DNA of 64,000 nt from Amblyornis subalaris (GCA_018881555.1 JACAXG010000006.1:682001-746000); one strand, 5' to 3'. Counted from the stretch's first letter, positions 49,218 through 61,773 are shown. A program made the numbers and translations. The notes: generated from the letters alone by a model not told the origin.

Positions 49218-50069
49218 AGAAGTGGGGAATTACATTTTACAGGTGTTCATTGGATGGGGGGATTAATGTAATACACAGTGGGAAAAGAATATATGTTGTA
49301 ACAGAGCTCTAAGGAGCCATAGAGAAGAAGATAAAAGAAACTGAAATAGTAGAATGAAAGTAACAGATTTCAGAAAGGCTTTCATGAAAGTCTGGGGGAA
49401 TTAATAGTTACATANGGGAATAAGAAATAAAAGAGAATTTTGCCATTCTACTTGCTTTAAAAAACACCACTTTTCACCTCATTTTACTTTCAGTTTGGAG
49501 CTTAGAGGTTCAAATTAAATTTAAACAGATGTGCACCAGCTATTTAGTTTTCAAACTACTGAAGAAAGAGTATGTCTGTATTTCCACTGATATAAAGTGA
49601 CACAAAACTGCTATAAAATGAAAGACACCATACAACAGAGCTATTTATCTTGCTCATTTAAGATAGGCAAACATTTTAAATGAAAATGTAAACGGATTTA
49701 ATAACTTGACTATAGGAGGATGCCAGAAAGGTTTTTTCTGAAGTAAGTAATAAGTCCTGAAATCAGAAAAAAAGAAAACTGAAAATGATTCACTGTTACT
49801 GTTGAGACCTCATCACTGGCTGGAAGGGGGAATGCAAAGCGTGGATGGAGGGAGATAAAGCAGGGTTTGAAGAGTCTTGTATCCAGTAGTTATTTTAAAT
49901 ACTTAAAAAGAAAATAAAAGGAATTTTGTATTACTAAATTACTGGTGGGATGTTTCTTTCACAAGTACAGTGTTCAGTTTGCTTCTCAGTGAAGGGTCTG
50001 GGATCAGAATCTGTTCACAGAAAAGAAATACACACACTCTGTCCTGCAAATAATAGGAACACAGGGTCA

Positions 50070-50153
50070 GCTACTCGGCATTGGTGTAAGTCAAAGCATT
50101 TCCAGTGATGTCTGTGGAGCTACGCCAGCTTATACGAGCTGAAGACATGGCCT
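50070..50153 (+). mobile_element. Ancient palindromic interspersed repeat fragment
   Basis: GGTGTAAGTCAAAGCATTTC is followed by CAGTGATGTCTGTGGAGCTA, CGCCAGCTTATACGAGCTGA and AGACATGGCC. This matches a family common in sauropsid genomes that reads 'ggtgtaaatc...ccattgaagtcaatggagctacgcc...tttacaccagctgaggatctggcc'. The family name and class are from memory and uncertain; the motif order is what supports the call. Confidence 0.5.
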
Positions 50154-53100
50154 AGAGTTTCCAGCCAGCAGACTGACTGTGCTGGAATCAATTTTGTTGT
50201 ATTTTCTTTTCCCAGTGCTTAACATCTTGCTTGGGTAACCTTGATGGGCGCTTAGGACACACAGCCCCTGCCACAGCTCAGGTCTGAAGTAGAGTTGGGT
50301 GCAGACACCCCTTACAGAGAGCGGAGTGGGAAGAGGATGCACGAGTGTGTGCAGCCATTCAATGGCCCCATGCCCATGCAGGGCACGGGCTGCATCTATG
50401 TGGCAGAGAGGAGGCAAGAATCTTATAGGTCCCATAAGCCTTTTCCAGCAGCTCTATTCCTGACATTCAAAAGGCCTTTCTCTTTTCCAAGTCTTTTTAC
50501 ATGTATATGTGTATCTTTTCTACCCTAAGCCCCTTTCTGTACTTGATTTGAGCTCTTATTACCCTGACATTCCTGTTTTCTTTTTTTTTGCTTCCCTTTT
50601 AAGGCTAAGTGATATCATTCAGGGGGAGTTTTCTCTTTCCACTTCCTTGTGGACCACTTTAAATAGTGTTTGCTTTCTTTCCTGAGTGTTCCAACAGGAA
50701 TAGTCTCCTACTGTCTCCCCTGCCAACACTTGAAGACTTTCTGTGGCAATTTCTTCCTCCAGTTATCACATCCAAGTCTCTGGACTGACCCCATTTTGCT
50801 CACGGTCTCTTGCTCTGTTCGAAATCCCTCCAGCAAGCTCACCACCTCATACCATTCATTCCCTGCCTCCTNGGCTCTGTGTCTCTATGCTGTCTTCATC
50901 TCTTCTTTTCCCTCCAGAGGTGGTTGAACTCCNTAAGCCCTTTGCATTTCTTACCTTACTGAAAATAGTGCTTTTATTTCTGCTGCGTTCTTTCCTGCCC
51001 TTGGTGATCTGCCGTGACTGTTCCTTTTGTTCTGCTTTCCCAGTCCTGCCTCAGGGCCTCTTTCCATGCTGCCTTCTGATTAATGTGTGTCGGTGCCCTC
51101 CATTTCCTTCTTCAAATCACTTCTTGAAAGCCCTCCTATTTTATAAAATGCAGGCATTTGAAAGGTGCTCGTTGGGGCTGGCAAGGACCAGTTCCACCTT
51201 ATTTGGCAGCAGGAAGCCAGTACAAAACCAGTACAGCCATTGCTTTCACACTTGGTACAACCACTGTCACCCTTTTTGCTTTGCACTACCAAGCCCTGTG
51301 GTGCTGATTTTCACCTGTGCCATAGACATCCCTTCAAACACTGAGAAGCAAGGGAGGAAAAACGGCTTGATGGCTTCTGTTCTTCCTTAATTTCCTGGTC
51401 TTGCATGGAGAAGAGTGACTGCATNTGGTTCACTGAGGTTTTGCACTACATGGGCCATCACCCCAGATGCCATAATCTCTTCTCATGCTCCCTGCTTCTC
51501 TTTCATACATGACAGTCATGCTCCATAGCAGAAAAATTTAAAGGGTGTGAATTCTTCCCACCACAGAGGCCCTGTGCCAAGCAGGCATTTACCTTACATG
51601 GAGGAAGCCGCAGATGGCCCAAGCTGGGGAATGTGCCTTTGGGCCAAGGCATCACTTTTGATTTTTGCTTAGTATTGTGTTTCTCTAAGGGCAACAGGCA
51701 CAGTTTCGGTGCTTCACAAATATGATTAGCTCTAATAACTTAGCAATGATAATGCTTTTTTGAATGATTTTTTNAAATGTGTTTAAATATATTGCTTGTA
51801 TTTAATAATTCTTATTTAAAGACATCTCTTACAAAATTCTTCAAATTAAATTGCAGTTATCCCTTTTCCTATGCAATGGTTTATGAGTATATATTGGATC
51901 TACTCTTACATTTTTTTCTTCTCTCTAGTCCAGCCAAACCCTTACAAGCAGTATTTTATTAATATAAGAGCTGTGTCTCATTGATGTTATGAGCACTTCA
52001 ACTTGACTGTGTTTGGGGGTATTTATTTTGGCTGTTGCATCATCACATATTTAGACGAGAGGAAATAGCTATGTGCCTTCTAGATTGCTAACACTAACGG
52101 GAGCACTTAATCTTTAGAATATCTTAACTATAAATCCAACATCAACACNTGTGTCAGAAAACACATGGATTCTTTGTGCCTAAATATTCAATGATCATGA
52201 TTAATGCTTAATGCAAAACACACATGAGGTGTGCGGAAATGGAATGCCAGTTGCTTTAGGTCCCGCTAAAGAACCCCAGAACCTACATTTAACAATATTC
52301 CTGAAAAATCCTTTGTATACCTCCTGAGCTATTTGTGTTTCTTTACTGCTTGCTTGCTGTAAGTCTCCCAGTGTCAAGCACTCTCCCTTCTTGCCCACTC
52401 TCCAGCCTACNAGTCAGTCACCCTTAGGAAAGCAAACCTGGAGGTGGAGACAGTGGGAGTAAAAAGAAGAGACTGTGCCTTGCTGACACCTCACTGCCAG
52501 CTGAGTTAGCCAAGGGAGTGCAGGGGGATTTAAAGCAGCCCATTTCCCTGCTGTGGGAGAAGGCAAGGCAAGACAAAGACCTACGGAACCAGTTCTTCAG
52601 CACCTTGTTCCTGCTGCTCCCAAGGCCCCTTTAGAAAGGCAGCTCCTCACTGGACCCAGTGCCCCGTGGATGTGTGAGTGCTGAGACTACACAGGCAGCC
52701 CGGTTGTGCTGGGAGACTGACCTCAGCAATGCTTGGAGCGACCACCGGTGCCCTCTGCCCTGGGACCAGTGCAATGTTGAGATTTCAGAAACAGTTGTCA
52801 TGTGAAAAGCTGAGCAGATTCAGCCCCAGATGTACAACAGCACTCAGCAAAACCTGCCCTTGGAAGTCCTCCTGGGCCCTCATCGTTGTAAAGGAGGGTG
52901 GTGGAGGAACTGTGAAAGCTGAGCTGCACACCTCTGGGGATTCAGTGTGTGGCCTTGGCTCCTGCCCCTCCGAGTTCCTTGGTGTCATTGCATTTCCTTG
53001 GGAAAGGGCTTTTATGTAAATGTTGTTTTATCAGTTGTCAAAGCAATGGTTTCTNGCACTCACTTGCTATGGTGTCGTTTGCTCCTTGCACATGCTCCTT

Positions 53101-56100
53101 AGATTTACTTGTGTTTTTTGTCCTTCACATTTTCTCTAAGTATGATGCACACGTAGTGATCTCTAAAATGTACTATGAGTTAAAGGAGCTGTTTTTAATT
53201 CATTCCATGAATATGTTTTACTCTTTACCACTTCAAAGGAAGCTATCTTAATAAATCTACTGCACTTTGCCTAGATCCCTGATTTATACACTAGAACAGA
53301 AATTGTATTCTCTATAACAGCCAGAGTTTGTGAGTGTTTGAAATCCTGTTACATACTTACTTTGAAACAGATCTTTTCTATATTATTTATTTACTTTTTT
53401 TAGCATTGCAAGACAAAGTTCTGTNTCACCAAAAAAATGCACTGGAAGTTCAGAGTCGTGTCAGGTTAAAAATCTGAAATCACAAACAGTACTCAAAAAC
53501 ATTTTGACTCTTCTGCACAAAGCAACATCCACCAGAATCCTGCAGCCACTGACACTGAAGCAGGTGCAGGGATGTTTATTCCATATGAAAATACATATCT
53601 TTGGGGTTTTTTTCTTTTTGCTCCTGAGATAGCTCCACTGTAATATCCTATGGATAAATAGTCGGTCACACACGCACTTTTACTGTGTAGGATATATCTG
53701 CCATGACAGCATTTTTCTGGCAGTATAGACAGATAATGGCAAGTGTAATGAGCACTCATAGGCTGTGACTTTATCTTTCGATAAGCCAGGAAAGGACTTA
53801 ACTATGACACTGCAGGTATTAGTAGATACAGCATTTACACAGTTCTGTTTTCTCCATGGTGATATTTTAGTCTACTGTTCCTGGGAAACAACATTCTTAT
53901 TCTGCTTTAAGTTGTGAAGGTGGCACTCATGAGCATTTTTGTGGAAATGCTATATTCAGGCCAAAAATAATAAACTACAAGAAACCAGAAGATACCTTTA
54001 TTTAAGGGCCCTTCAATTCAGATCAGAAGCTCTGTGAACAGCTTTTCTCATTTCAGAAGGAAAAGTGCAATATTAAAGGCAGGCATTATCCCACTGCAAG
54101 CTTAAAATTCACTGCCCTGGGGTTTGTCTTGCTGAGAAGTATGGCTGTATTATCCACCCTTTGCAAGCCTTTCCTGACCTCGCAGGGATAATGCCGGACT
54201 GTGTGCTGTGGGATCCATATGAGGCTTCTCTGCAGCAAACTGAGAAAATCCATTTTAAATTGGGAAAAGGATGATGACCCTCACCATCTATTAGGAAGAT
54301 CAGCTGCCTGTTTTTAGTGATGGAATCATAGAAAGGTGGTTGGTGTCTTGGTTCAAAGCATTGTAGCTTTAGCAAAAGAAAGTTAACGTTTCAGCTTTCC
54401 NGCCAGTGGTAGGTGGCGACTGACCGCTTTTAGTAACTCATATACTAGGAAAAAATGCTTAATTGTGTAGGTGTAGCAGCTATTTTGTGATGTGCATGTG
54501 TGGATTACACAAGGAGGTGAGTGATTTTGGAACTCAGCACCATGTTATTACTTACCAGCGTTACAATTCAGGAACACCTCTAATGGCGACTGTCCTTCCT
54601 TCATATCTTTTTTAGATCCACCTTTCTCTATTGCTGTTTAACTTGATGTTATTTAAATTTCTTGTTTTGTTTTCATTCAAGAATGAGCTTTGCAATGGTT
54701 CACCTTGATTCCTGACTGTTACCGAGTGCAGATTTAGACACAGTGTGAACCAGTCTAGGTGCCCAGCCAGAGATGATTCACANAGCATTGAAATTGTTTG
54801 TCCGCCACAGGTACATGATGAATAGAGACTTCAGCGAGAAGATCCCACCTGGGCTGTCATGCTGGCCTAGCTGCATGGTCCTGCACTGGCATTCAGAGCA
54901 GTGGGAACCCAAGTTGCTGTGCAGAGAGCTGGGAAAGTTGCAAATTCTGGCACCTGCCATGATTGTGCTCTAACCAACAAATCTAAAGCAGGTTTTCTTG
55001 GTGAATATTGGACTAAATAAAGACTACTGGGATGCAATATTGCTTGAAAAATGCAGGATGAGGCAAAGTATGGAGTAATGGCTTCCCATCCCTTCATTTT
55101 GTCATCACACTCTTTATATAGCCCAGGTAGCAATGTCTCATTTCAGAGGAAAGTCTGCATTGCTGATAACAGGTATATGCTGCTTGCATCTTTTGAATGT
55201 GGTCCCTCAGTCCATGGTATATATCATGGAACCCAACCATTTTGAAGTCTCTCCTACTTACATGGGATTGGGAATGTTTCAACTCAACGTAATTGATGCT
55301 GTGTAGGTTTTCAGTAGTTGGGTGCTATTTTAAATAAACAAGCACATGTCTTTTATCCCACTTACAGAGTCTTTCCTAGCCCTAGGCCCACACAGTCACT
55401 GTATGAGAGCAGGAATCTGTGTGCTTCCTTATGACACAATTTCCCTCAGTGGTCCCTTTGCAATGGCGCTTGGATTAAAATTAATGCTGGAAAAATCAAT
55501 TGCATCACTAATGGAGGTATGCTTGATGTGCAGTGCACATCTCCCAGCCTGGCTGGTATGCTAGTCTGATTTCATGACTCCCATCTGATCTTGAGGCCTC
55601 AGCATATTCACACCCTTCTTTTCAGTGGAGACAGGAGCTGAGGTTCTAGCCCTGTACAAACAAAGCTGCTCTCAGTGAACCACAGTGTGTCATATCACCA
55701 TCTGGAGAGCATTTTTGAGAGAGCCATCAGTGCTGCTGTCTGCCACATCTCTCTACCAGTAGCTGTTTCCTGCCAAGCTCTTTGCTTCCAGGTCTCCTCT
55801 GTTGTCTGCTCAGCTGGGTCTTTCTAGGCTGTGTGGGTCATGAGCAGCCAACCTGGGACAGCACTAAGCCGTTCACTAAACAAACTTTACTAATATATGT
55901 GGTTTTGATTCTGCCTGGTCCCCTATGACATTGATTCCAAACATTAATGAAAATATAGTGCAAATATTGCATGACTTAATTCTCCCTTGGGAATTCTGTG
56001 GAAGAAAATCACAGTGGTGACAATTCATGGTTTGCTGGTACATAGATGTGTAAGTATTGTCTATACTGCTTCTGTCTTCTTTTGAGGTTCAGCACTGATG

Positions 56101-57487
56101 CAGAAAAGTGTAGGCTGGGATAGTATCAATCATCAGTAATTTATAGTACTCCTTCCCGAAGAAAAAGATTCAGTACTAGCATCCTGTTCAAAAATCCTAA
56201 AATTTTTGAAAAAAAACCTGAAGATCCCTTCTATTTCAGATAAAATTCTAAACTGTGTTTTACCTGCTATACAGTCTCCACTTCAAGTCATGGTGAAATG
56301 AATACTGAGAAACTCAGTACTTATACATGTTATGACCATAAGATGGAGATATTGGGCTACAAAAGAAATAATGTACTTAATTCCCTCACCACTTTGGTTA
56401 GTGTGGGTTTATTTAAAGAAAAACGATGATGATTAGCTAAAATAAGTATTGTGGTAGGGATTAGAGACCAGCCAAACCAGGATGGTAGAGTGCTAGAAAT
56501 TCAGAGCTTTGGTTTTAAAGTAAACTATTAAAAGTGAAAATGTGAGCTTGCCATTGTAATAATTTCAGTAGCAGATTACTTGTGCCTTTGTTTCACAAAA
56601 ATAGGTTGAAACATCAGGCTTCAAATTAAGAGATACCTTCCTTTCTGATGAGTGGGAAGCTACATGAAGTTCTCAAGGCAGGTAAAATGGCTTGTGGACT
56701 ACACAATCTATGCAGTTATTTTCTATTCTTCAAGGACATCATAAGAGCACAGGGTCTAGCTCGCATTTCACTCTCTGCAAGAGGCTCCGGGTCTGCAATA
56801 ACTGAGTGGAGGAAATTTTTGGTGGCACTAAGGAGAGGGAGGAAAGGTTTTCAGGGGAAACTGGAAGGGAGAGGTTTCAGTCATCTGCTCCTGAGGTGCA
56901 TCTCAAACAGGCAACCTTTGGCAACATTTGGATAAGTCAATTAGTGAGGAGAAAATGTTACTTTGAAAAGCATCTTAAAAATACTACCTTCTTGCTCAGC
57001 CGATCCACTTTTCTCTTCAGACTGGCAGTCTGTGGTCCCCTTCTTGACTTTTCTCAGTCTGAAAGAGATAGTCAGCCCCAGTTCTTCGTCATGTGTCACC
57101 CTCAGATGTGTCTGGAAAGTTTAAGTCAACTGTACTGGGTTTGAACTCTGTGAATGTAGTATTTTTGTACAAGCAGAAATGATGGCTTCATTCAGTTGAT
57201 TGAGATTTTAAATTTTTAGCTGTTAAATATTAATGGTGGAAGACGATGATTAGAAAAGGTGAAGGGTGTTTTCTTAACAGCAAAGGTAATTACTGGAGAT
57301 ATAACTTCATCAAGGGCGTGGTGAATTTGCCATCAGTTGAAATCTTACACTACAGTTCAGACACCTGTCTAAAAGTGATGCTTTGTTCAGTTAGCATGTC
57401 TGACCTGTGTGTATGAGGAAGCCATGAATGAGATTCTGTGGCTTGTATACGACAAGGGATTGGACAAAATGTTTGCAGGAGTTACAG
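50154..57487. other. No gene seen; unique sequence
   Basis: It includes a 215-codon plus-strand frame at 50743-51390 that starts with GTG and translates a pyrimidine-rich, Leu/Phe/Ser-rich stretch with two N bases; it is probably spurious. A GC-rich patch lies at 52.5-53.0 kb. Confidence 0.5.
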
Positions 57488-57843
57488 GATCACAGAAGAG
57501 CTGGAGTGGGAAGGCAGCCCTGGAGACCGTCTAGTTCAAAGCAGTTTCACTTATGGCAAATTCCTCAGGACTCTGTCCTGTTGGGTTTCGAGTATCTCCA
57601 AGGATGGAGACTCTGCTGTCTCTCTGGACAGCCTGTGCCAGTGTCTGACTGCCCTCACAGGAAAATAAAAAAGGTTTTGTTCCTGAGTTTTAATGGAATT
57701 TCTTGTAATTCAGTTTGTGCCCATTTTCTCTTGTCCTGTAACTGGGCACCACTGAGAAAGGTCTAGTTCCATCTTCCCTCCTTTCAGGTATTTATACAGA
57801 TTGATGAGATTCATCTGAGCTTTCCTTACTCAAGAATGTACAG

Positions 57844-58044
57844 TCACAGCTTTCTCAGCTTCTCTTCGTATGAGAAATACTCCAGTCCCTTCACCATCTT
57901 TGTGGCTCCCTGGTGAACCTGTTCCACTATGTGCATATGTCTCTGGGGAGCCCAGATCCAGACCCAGCACTCTATGTGTGTCTCACCAGTGCTGAATAGA
58001 GGAGAAGGATCATATCCCTTGTCTTGCCCAGCAATGCTTTTCAT
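57844..58044 (-). pseudogene. CR1 ORF2 near-C-terminal fragment
   Basis: Minus-strand residues HQGATKMVKGLEYFSYEEKL correspond to the CR1 ORF2 motif of RRATKMIRGLEHLSYEERL type near the end of ORF2. This piece is followed at its 3' side by the element's 3' untranslated end, which reaches position 57488. It is part of the same truncated CR1 and has no host function. Confidence 0.85.
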
Positions 58045-58244
58045 AGTGAAAGCAAAGGATGCTGTTGACCTTCTTTGCCTTGTGGGTTCATTGCTGGTTC
58101 ATGGACAACTGTGGGAGAACCAGGATCCTCTGAATCTTTTTCTGCAAAGCTGGTGTCCAGCTGGCCAGGATCCATCCTGTAGCAGTGAGTGGGTTTATTC
58201 TTCTCCACATGCAGGACTTTGCACTTCACTTTACTGAACATCAT
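58041..58244 (-). pseudogene. CR1 ORF2 fragment C-terminal to the RT catalytic core
   Basis: Minus-strand residues VKCKVLHVEKNKPTH followed by SFAEKD match the CR1 ORF2 stretch of KCKVLHLGRNNPxHQY and SFAEKDLGVLVD type, downstream of the catalytic YADD-containing block. The match ends after SFAEKDSED where the frame is lost. It lies inside the 57.5-59.85 kb CR1. Confidence 0.8.
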
Positions 58245-58516
58245 GGGGCTCAGGTTGGCCTATTTATCCAGCCTGTTGAGGTCTCTCTGAAAGGCATCAC
58301 ACCCACCTGGTGTATCGGCCACCACTTTTTATCATCTGCAGATTGGCTGAGGATGCACTCTGTCTGCCATCGTCTATGTTATTAATGATGATGTTTAACA
58401 GTATTGGACTCAGGATTTACCCTGGGGCACATCTCTAGTCACTGGACTCCAGGTGGACTTTGTGCTGCTGATTAGCAACTCTTCAAGCCCAGCAAATTTT
58501 CACTCCATGTCTCCAT

Positions 58517-58786
58517 CTACTTTTCTAGCCCATACTTCATCAGTTTGTCAATAGGCATGTTATAGGAGACAGGGCCCAAAGCCTTGCTAAAGTCAAGATA
58601 AACAAAATTCACTGTTCTCCCCTCATCCGTAGACCTAGTCACTTCATCGTAGAAAACCATCAGGCTGGTCAGGCATGATTTCCCCTGCATAAATCCACAG
58701 TGAATGCTCTCAATCATCTTCTTGTTTTTAATGTGTTTGGAAATGATTTCCAGGATATTTTGCTTTATCATGTCCACAGGGCTCAA
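58517..58786 (-). pseudogene. CR1 ORF2 reverse transcriptase fragment (dead)
   Basis: This is an 89-codon open piece inside the 57.5-59.85 kb CR1. It contains the RT-domain segments GFMQGKSCLTSLMVFYDEVT and VNFVYLDFSKALGPVSYNM, which correspond to the conserved block containing the LDFSKAFD-type motif. The catalytic aspartate of that motif lies in YLDFSKA, but the following FD is changed to LG. In an active element this domain would copy the element's RNA at a nicked chromosomal target. Here the frame is interrupted on both sides, so no functional enzyme can be made. The first M is an internal methionine of the old ORF2, not a real start. Confidence 0.9.
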
Positions 58787-59023
58787 GGTGCAGCTGACTA
58801 GTCAGTAGTTCCCCAGATCCTCCTTATTGCCCCTCTGGAATCTAACAGTGACCCTTACTTTTATCCAGTACTGAGGAACTTCCCCAGTTGTCACGACCTT
58901 TCAAAGATTATCAAGAGTGGCCTCACGATGATATCTGCTTGGCACTCATGATCCCTCAATGTTGCCTCAGCACTCATGNGTGTATCCCATCAGAGTCCAC
59001 AGACTTGTGTGGATCCAATTTGC

Positions 59024-59248
59024 TTAAATATTACCTAAGCAGGCGCTCCTCCACTGAGGTAAGTTTTCCTTACTCCAGATTTTCTCATCAGTCTTGGGGA
59101 CCTTGGATTGCTGAAGGCCAGTCATACTACTAAAGGCTGAGGCAAAGAAGGAACTCAGTGCCTTGGCCTTTTCCATACCTTTTATAGCCATGTCCTCATG
59201 CCTGACCAGCAGGCCCACATTTCCCCACAGCCTTCTTTTGCTACTCAA
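59024..59248 (-). pseudogene. CR1 ORF2 fragment between endonuclease and RT
   Basis: This minus-strand open piece of 74 codons contains MEKAKALSSFFASAFSSMT, which corresponds to the well-known CR1 stretch (KAEVLNAFFASVFT-type) just upstream of the RT fingers. It belongs to the CR1 element spanning 57.5-59.85 kb and is out of frame with the RT piece at 58.5-58.8 kb. It is a decayed transposon fragment, not a host gene. Confidence 0.85.
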
Positions 59249-59420
59249 ATACTTACACCAGCACTTTTGCTGTTCATGTTCCTCACCAGATTCAACTCCG
59301 GATGGGCTTTGGCTTTCCTAAACCCGCTTCTGNACATTAGAAATGTGTTCTGTCTCTGTGTTCTTCTGGATTTGGGTTACCTGTCCTCTCATCCACCCCT
59401 CTTACACTCACTTTTTTCTG

Positions 59421-59733
59421 TTAGTGTTTAGTCAGGAGTTCCTTGTTCATCTGTACAGGTCTCCTGCTCCTTTTGCTTGAATTGTGACTTGTTGGGACGG
59501 ACCATTCTTGAGTTTGGAGGAGGTGATCCTTGAAAATCAAACACCTCTTCTGGACTCCTCTGCAGGACCATCCCCTGTGGTCTTCTTCCAAACAGATCCC
59601 TGAATATGCCAAAGTCTGCTCTCCTGATGTCCCAGATTGTGATGCTGCTTTTTGGTTTGCTCTCTTCTTTCAGGATCCTGAGCTCCATCTTTTCATGGTC
59701 ACTGCAGCCAAAGCCCACAGGTTTCACATCCAT
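59421..59733 (-). pseudogene. CR1 ORF2 fragment, GCSDHE region, frameshifted
   Basis: Two overlapping minus-strand frames together carry one old coding stretch. The frame from 59733 has GCSDHEKMELRILKEESK followed by RRADFGIFRDLFGR. The frame ending at 59421 has GVQKRCLIFKDHLLQTQEWS and then VQMNKELLTK. In CR1 ORF2 these segments are continuous, so at least one frameshift separates them. The GCSDHE block is typical of the C-terminal end of the CR1 endonuclease and the linker to RT. Confidence 0.85.
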
Positions 59734-60046
59734 TACCTATTCTTCCTTGTTTTAAGTAACAGGTCCAACAGAACATCTCCCCTCAGCCATCAGTGTCGGG
59801 AAGTCCTTTCTGACCTTAAAGATTCACGACTCCCTGAACAGGGAAACTGATTTTCAGAGCTGGTCCGAATTTTCCATATTAAAGGTACATCAAAAGATGT
59901 CTACTGGTAAGTGGATCAGAGCTCATGGGGAGAAAAAAAGACAGTGAAACCCAGAATTCTATTTTTACATTAATTCTTCTGGCTAGAACAACACTTCAGG
60001 AATTCTGTTTCACAAAGCAGAATTAAAATTTTCTTTCCATTTCCAT

Positions 60047-60087
60047 GTTACTACTAGTAGTAGTAACTAGTTACTACTAGTAGTAAC
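60047..60087. repeat. CTA/TAG palindromic cluster
   Basis: The right part, GTTACTACTAGTAGTAAC at 60070-60087, is a perfect 18-base palindrome. The left part at 60047-60067 is the same sequence with one extra TAG. The whole 41-base segment is self-complementary except for that extra triplet. Confidence 0.95.
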
Positions 60088-61734
60088 TCATTTAGAGCCA
60101 AGGAACAATACACCTGTGACCCTGAATTTAAAGAGAAATTCTCTTGAGAAAAGTAATTGATTTATGACAAAGTGGAAGGATGTTGAACTTAATAAGGCCA
60201 GAGCATGTATTTCAAGTTGGACAACTGCATAAAAATGCCCTTATAAGAAGGATGAATGGTGTAATATTTTCACATGATTGCTGCTCTAAGTGTAATCACC
60301 CAAGTTATACTAGGAGTTATCTAAATGAATTTGGGGGGTTTTTAATAAAATAGAAGTCAGGGGTAATGCTGCTCAAAGAAATTTATAGAATATACCACAT
60401 TATTTGGTTCCTTTCCAGTAAGGAAAATACTGGGTAGGTGCCAAAGGTGGAATCCCAGTGTCCCTAGCCTGTGTATGGAGGCAGTGGGGAGAGACAGGAC
60501 CCGCCTTGGAGAAGTCAGGTTTGGGTCTGCTCTGGGCAACTCAGTAGTGCCATTCAGCTTCTTGTATGTGCGTGTGATCTCCCATATTAAACACTGGGAA
60601 AGCCCCCCTTAATCCTCAATGCTTCCTTCTCTTCATCTGCTTTCCATAAGAAAGTTGCCTAGGCAAGAAGTGAGAGCCCACTACAGCAGATGATTTGCCT
60701 GGATGATTAGGGCACTGGGAATATAGGGTCCTCCAAAAACCAAAGTGCATTACCTTTTGTGAAGCTCCTTGGAGGACCCTCTGTCCTTGCCACGCAAGGT
60801 AGGCAGCACAGATATGCAAACAGGTACAGCGCTGTGCACCGACCCTGTGGGAGCTTAGTTCTGCAAACCACAGTGCTTACTTCTGCCTGTCAATCTGGAC
60901 TTAGGTGTCTAGGTGCACTTACTTTTTCTTCTGTGTGAAGATAAACAGTACTATTGACATTGGAAATTACTCTTGCCAAAGAGATTTTGAACTTTAGGCA
61001 GCCAAGCTGGGGAGTACTGGTGTCAGCAATCCATCTGGAGCTGTATGATAGATGGGAACACAGTCAGGAAAGCACCCGGGTGCCCTGACTCTGGGCCCAT
61101 GCCTCCTCCCCTCTGCAGCCACTGCACTCCTTAAGGTATTTTATTGCTTATGTCTTTCAGGACATGTGAAAAAGGCTTAAAATACACAAGACAAATTATC
61201 TGACATGATCCTCTGGAAAATGTTGTGTATCTTAAATGCAGCCAAAGTGCAGAGTGTATGCCAGTTGTAACAGTAATCACTCATTTTCTGTTTTGACCTA
61301 GCTGAGAAATTACAGACTTGGAAAGGAGTAATTTGAATGTAATAATCTTTGCTGTTTCGAAGGTTTTCTTTCTTTTTTACCCTTCTGGGAGCAGCATGTG
61401 CTATGTGAGTTTTTTCTCCACTTGTTCAGAACACATCCTGCTTCATCTGGCCCTACCTTCCTAAGGTAGTTAATCTATTGGAGATACATAATTATATAAT
61501 ATCTCACTTTCTGCCACTCAAGCTCTGTCTCAAACATTCATATAGATGCCAGAAGTGGAACTGGTAAGGGTTAAATGTTAGAAGATCAGTGAATTGCAGA
61601 AGAATTTCTTACTGCTTCCAGGTCAAGTATTCACAGGTTGGTTTGTTTTGAGCTGTGGCTTCTAGACTTGGATCATGTCAACATACAGAGCAGGGCTGAC
61701 ACTGAGACATCCATTTACTAAATATTTACTTTTA

Positions 61735-61773
61735 TATGTGTGTGTGAGTGTGTGTGAGTGTGTGTGTGGGGGG

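Larger units (their letters stand above)
45536..50069. other. No gene seen; unique sequence
   Basis: Apart from the weak exon candidate at 48.24 kb and a T19 run, I see only short overlapping frames. The stretch at 47.2-47.95 kb is AT-rich and frame-poor. Confidence 0.55.
57488..59850 (-). mobile_element. CR1 LINE retrotransposon, 5'-truncated, with broken ORF2 (reverse transcriptase) remains
   Basis: This is the longest mobile element in the window, read on the minus strand with its 3' end at the left. The left edge shows the reversed CR1 3' end (GGATCACAGAAG, then a ...TCTAGTTCAAAG segment). Minus-strand reading gives ORF2 pieces in the expected order: GCSDHEKMELRIL and IFKDHLLQTQEWSVPT (59.7-59.4 kb), MEKAKALSSFFASAFSSMT (59.2-59.1 kb), GEVPQYWIKV then GNKEDLGNY (about 58.9-58.8 kb), FMQGKSCLTSLMVFYDEVT and VNFVYLDFSKALGPVSYNM (58.7-58.5 kb), VKCKVLHVEKNKPTH and SFAEKD (58.2-58.1 kb), and HQGATKMVKGLEYFSYEEKL (57.9 kb). 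These match the known CR1 order from the end of the endonuclease/linker through the reverse transcriptase. The endonuclease N-terminus and ORF1 are missing, as expected for 5' truncation. Frame changes and an in-frame stop after GNY show it is inactive. Confidence 0.95.

Noticed and set aside
50743..51390. 215-codon plus-strand frame, the longest in the window
   Set aside because: It starts with GTG, contains two N bases and translates a pyrimidine-rich stretch. Frames of about this length are expected by chance in 64 kb.
54322..54360. GGAATCATAGAAAGGTGGTTGG resembling an antisense CR1 terminus
   Set aside because: Similarity stops after about 22 bases; there is no further CR1 sequence to the right.
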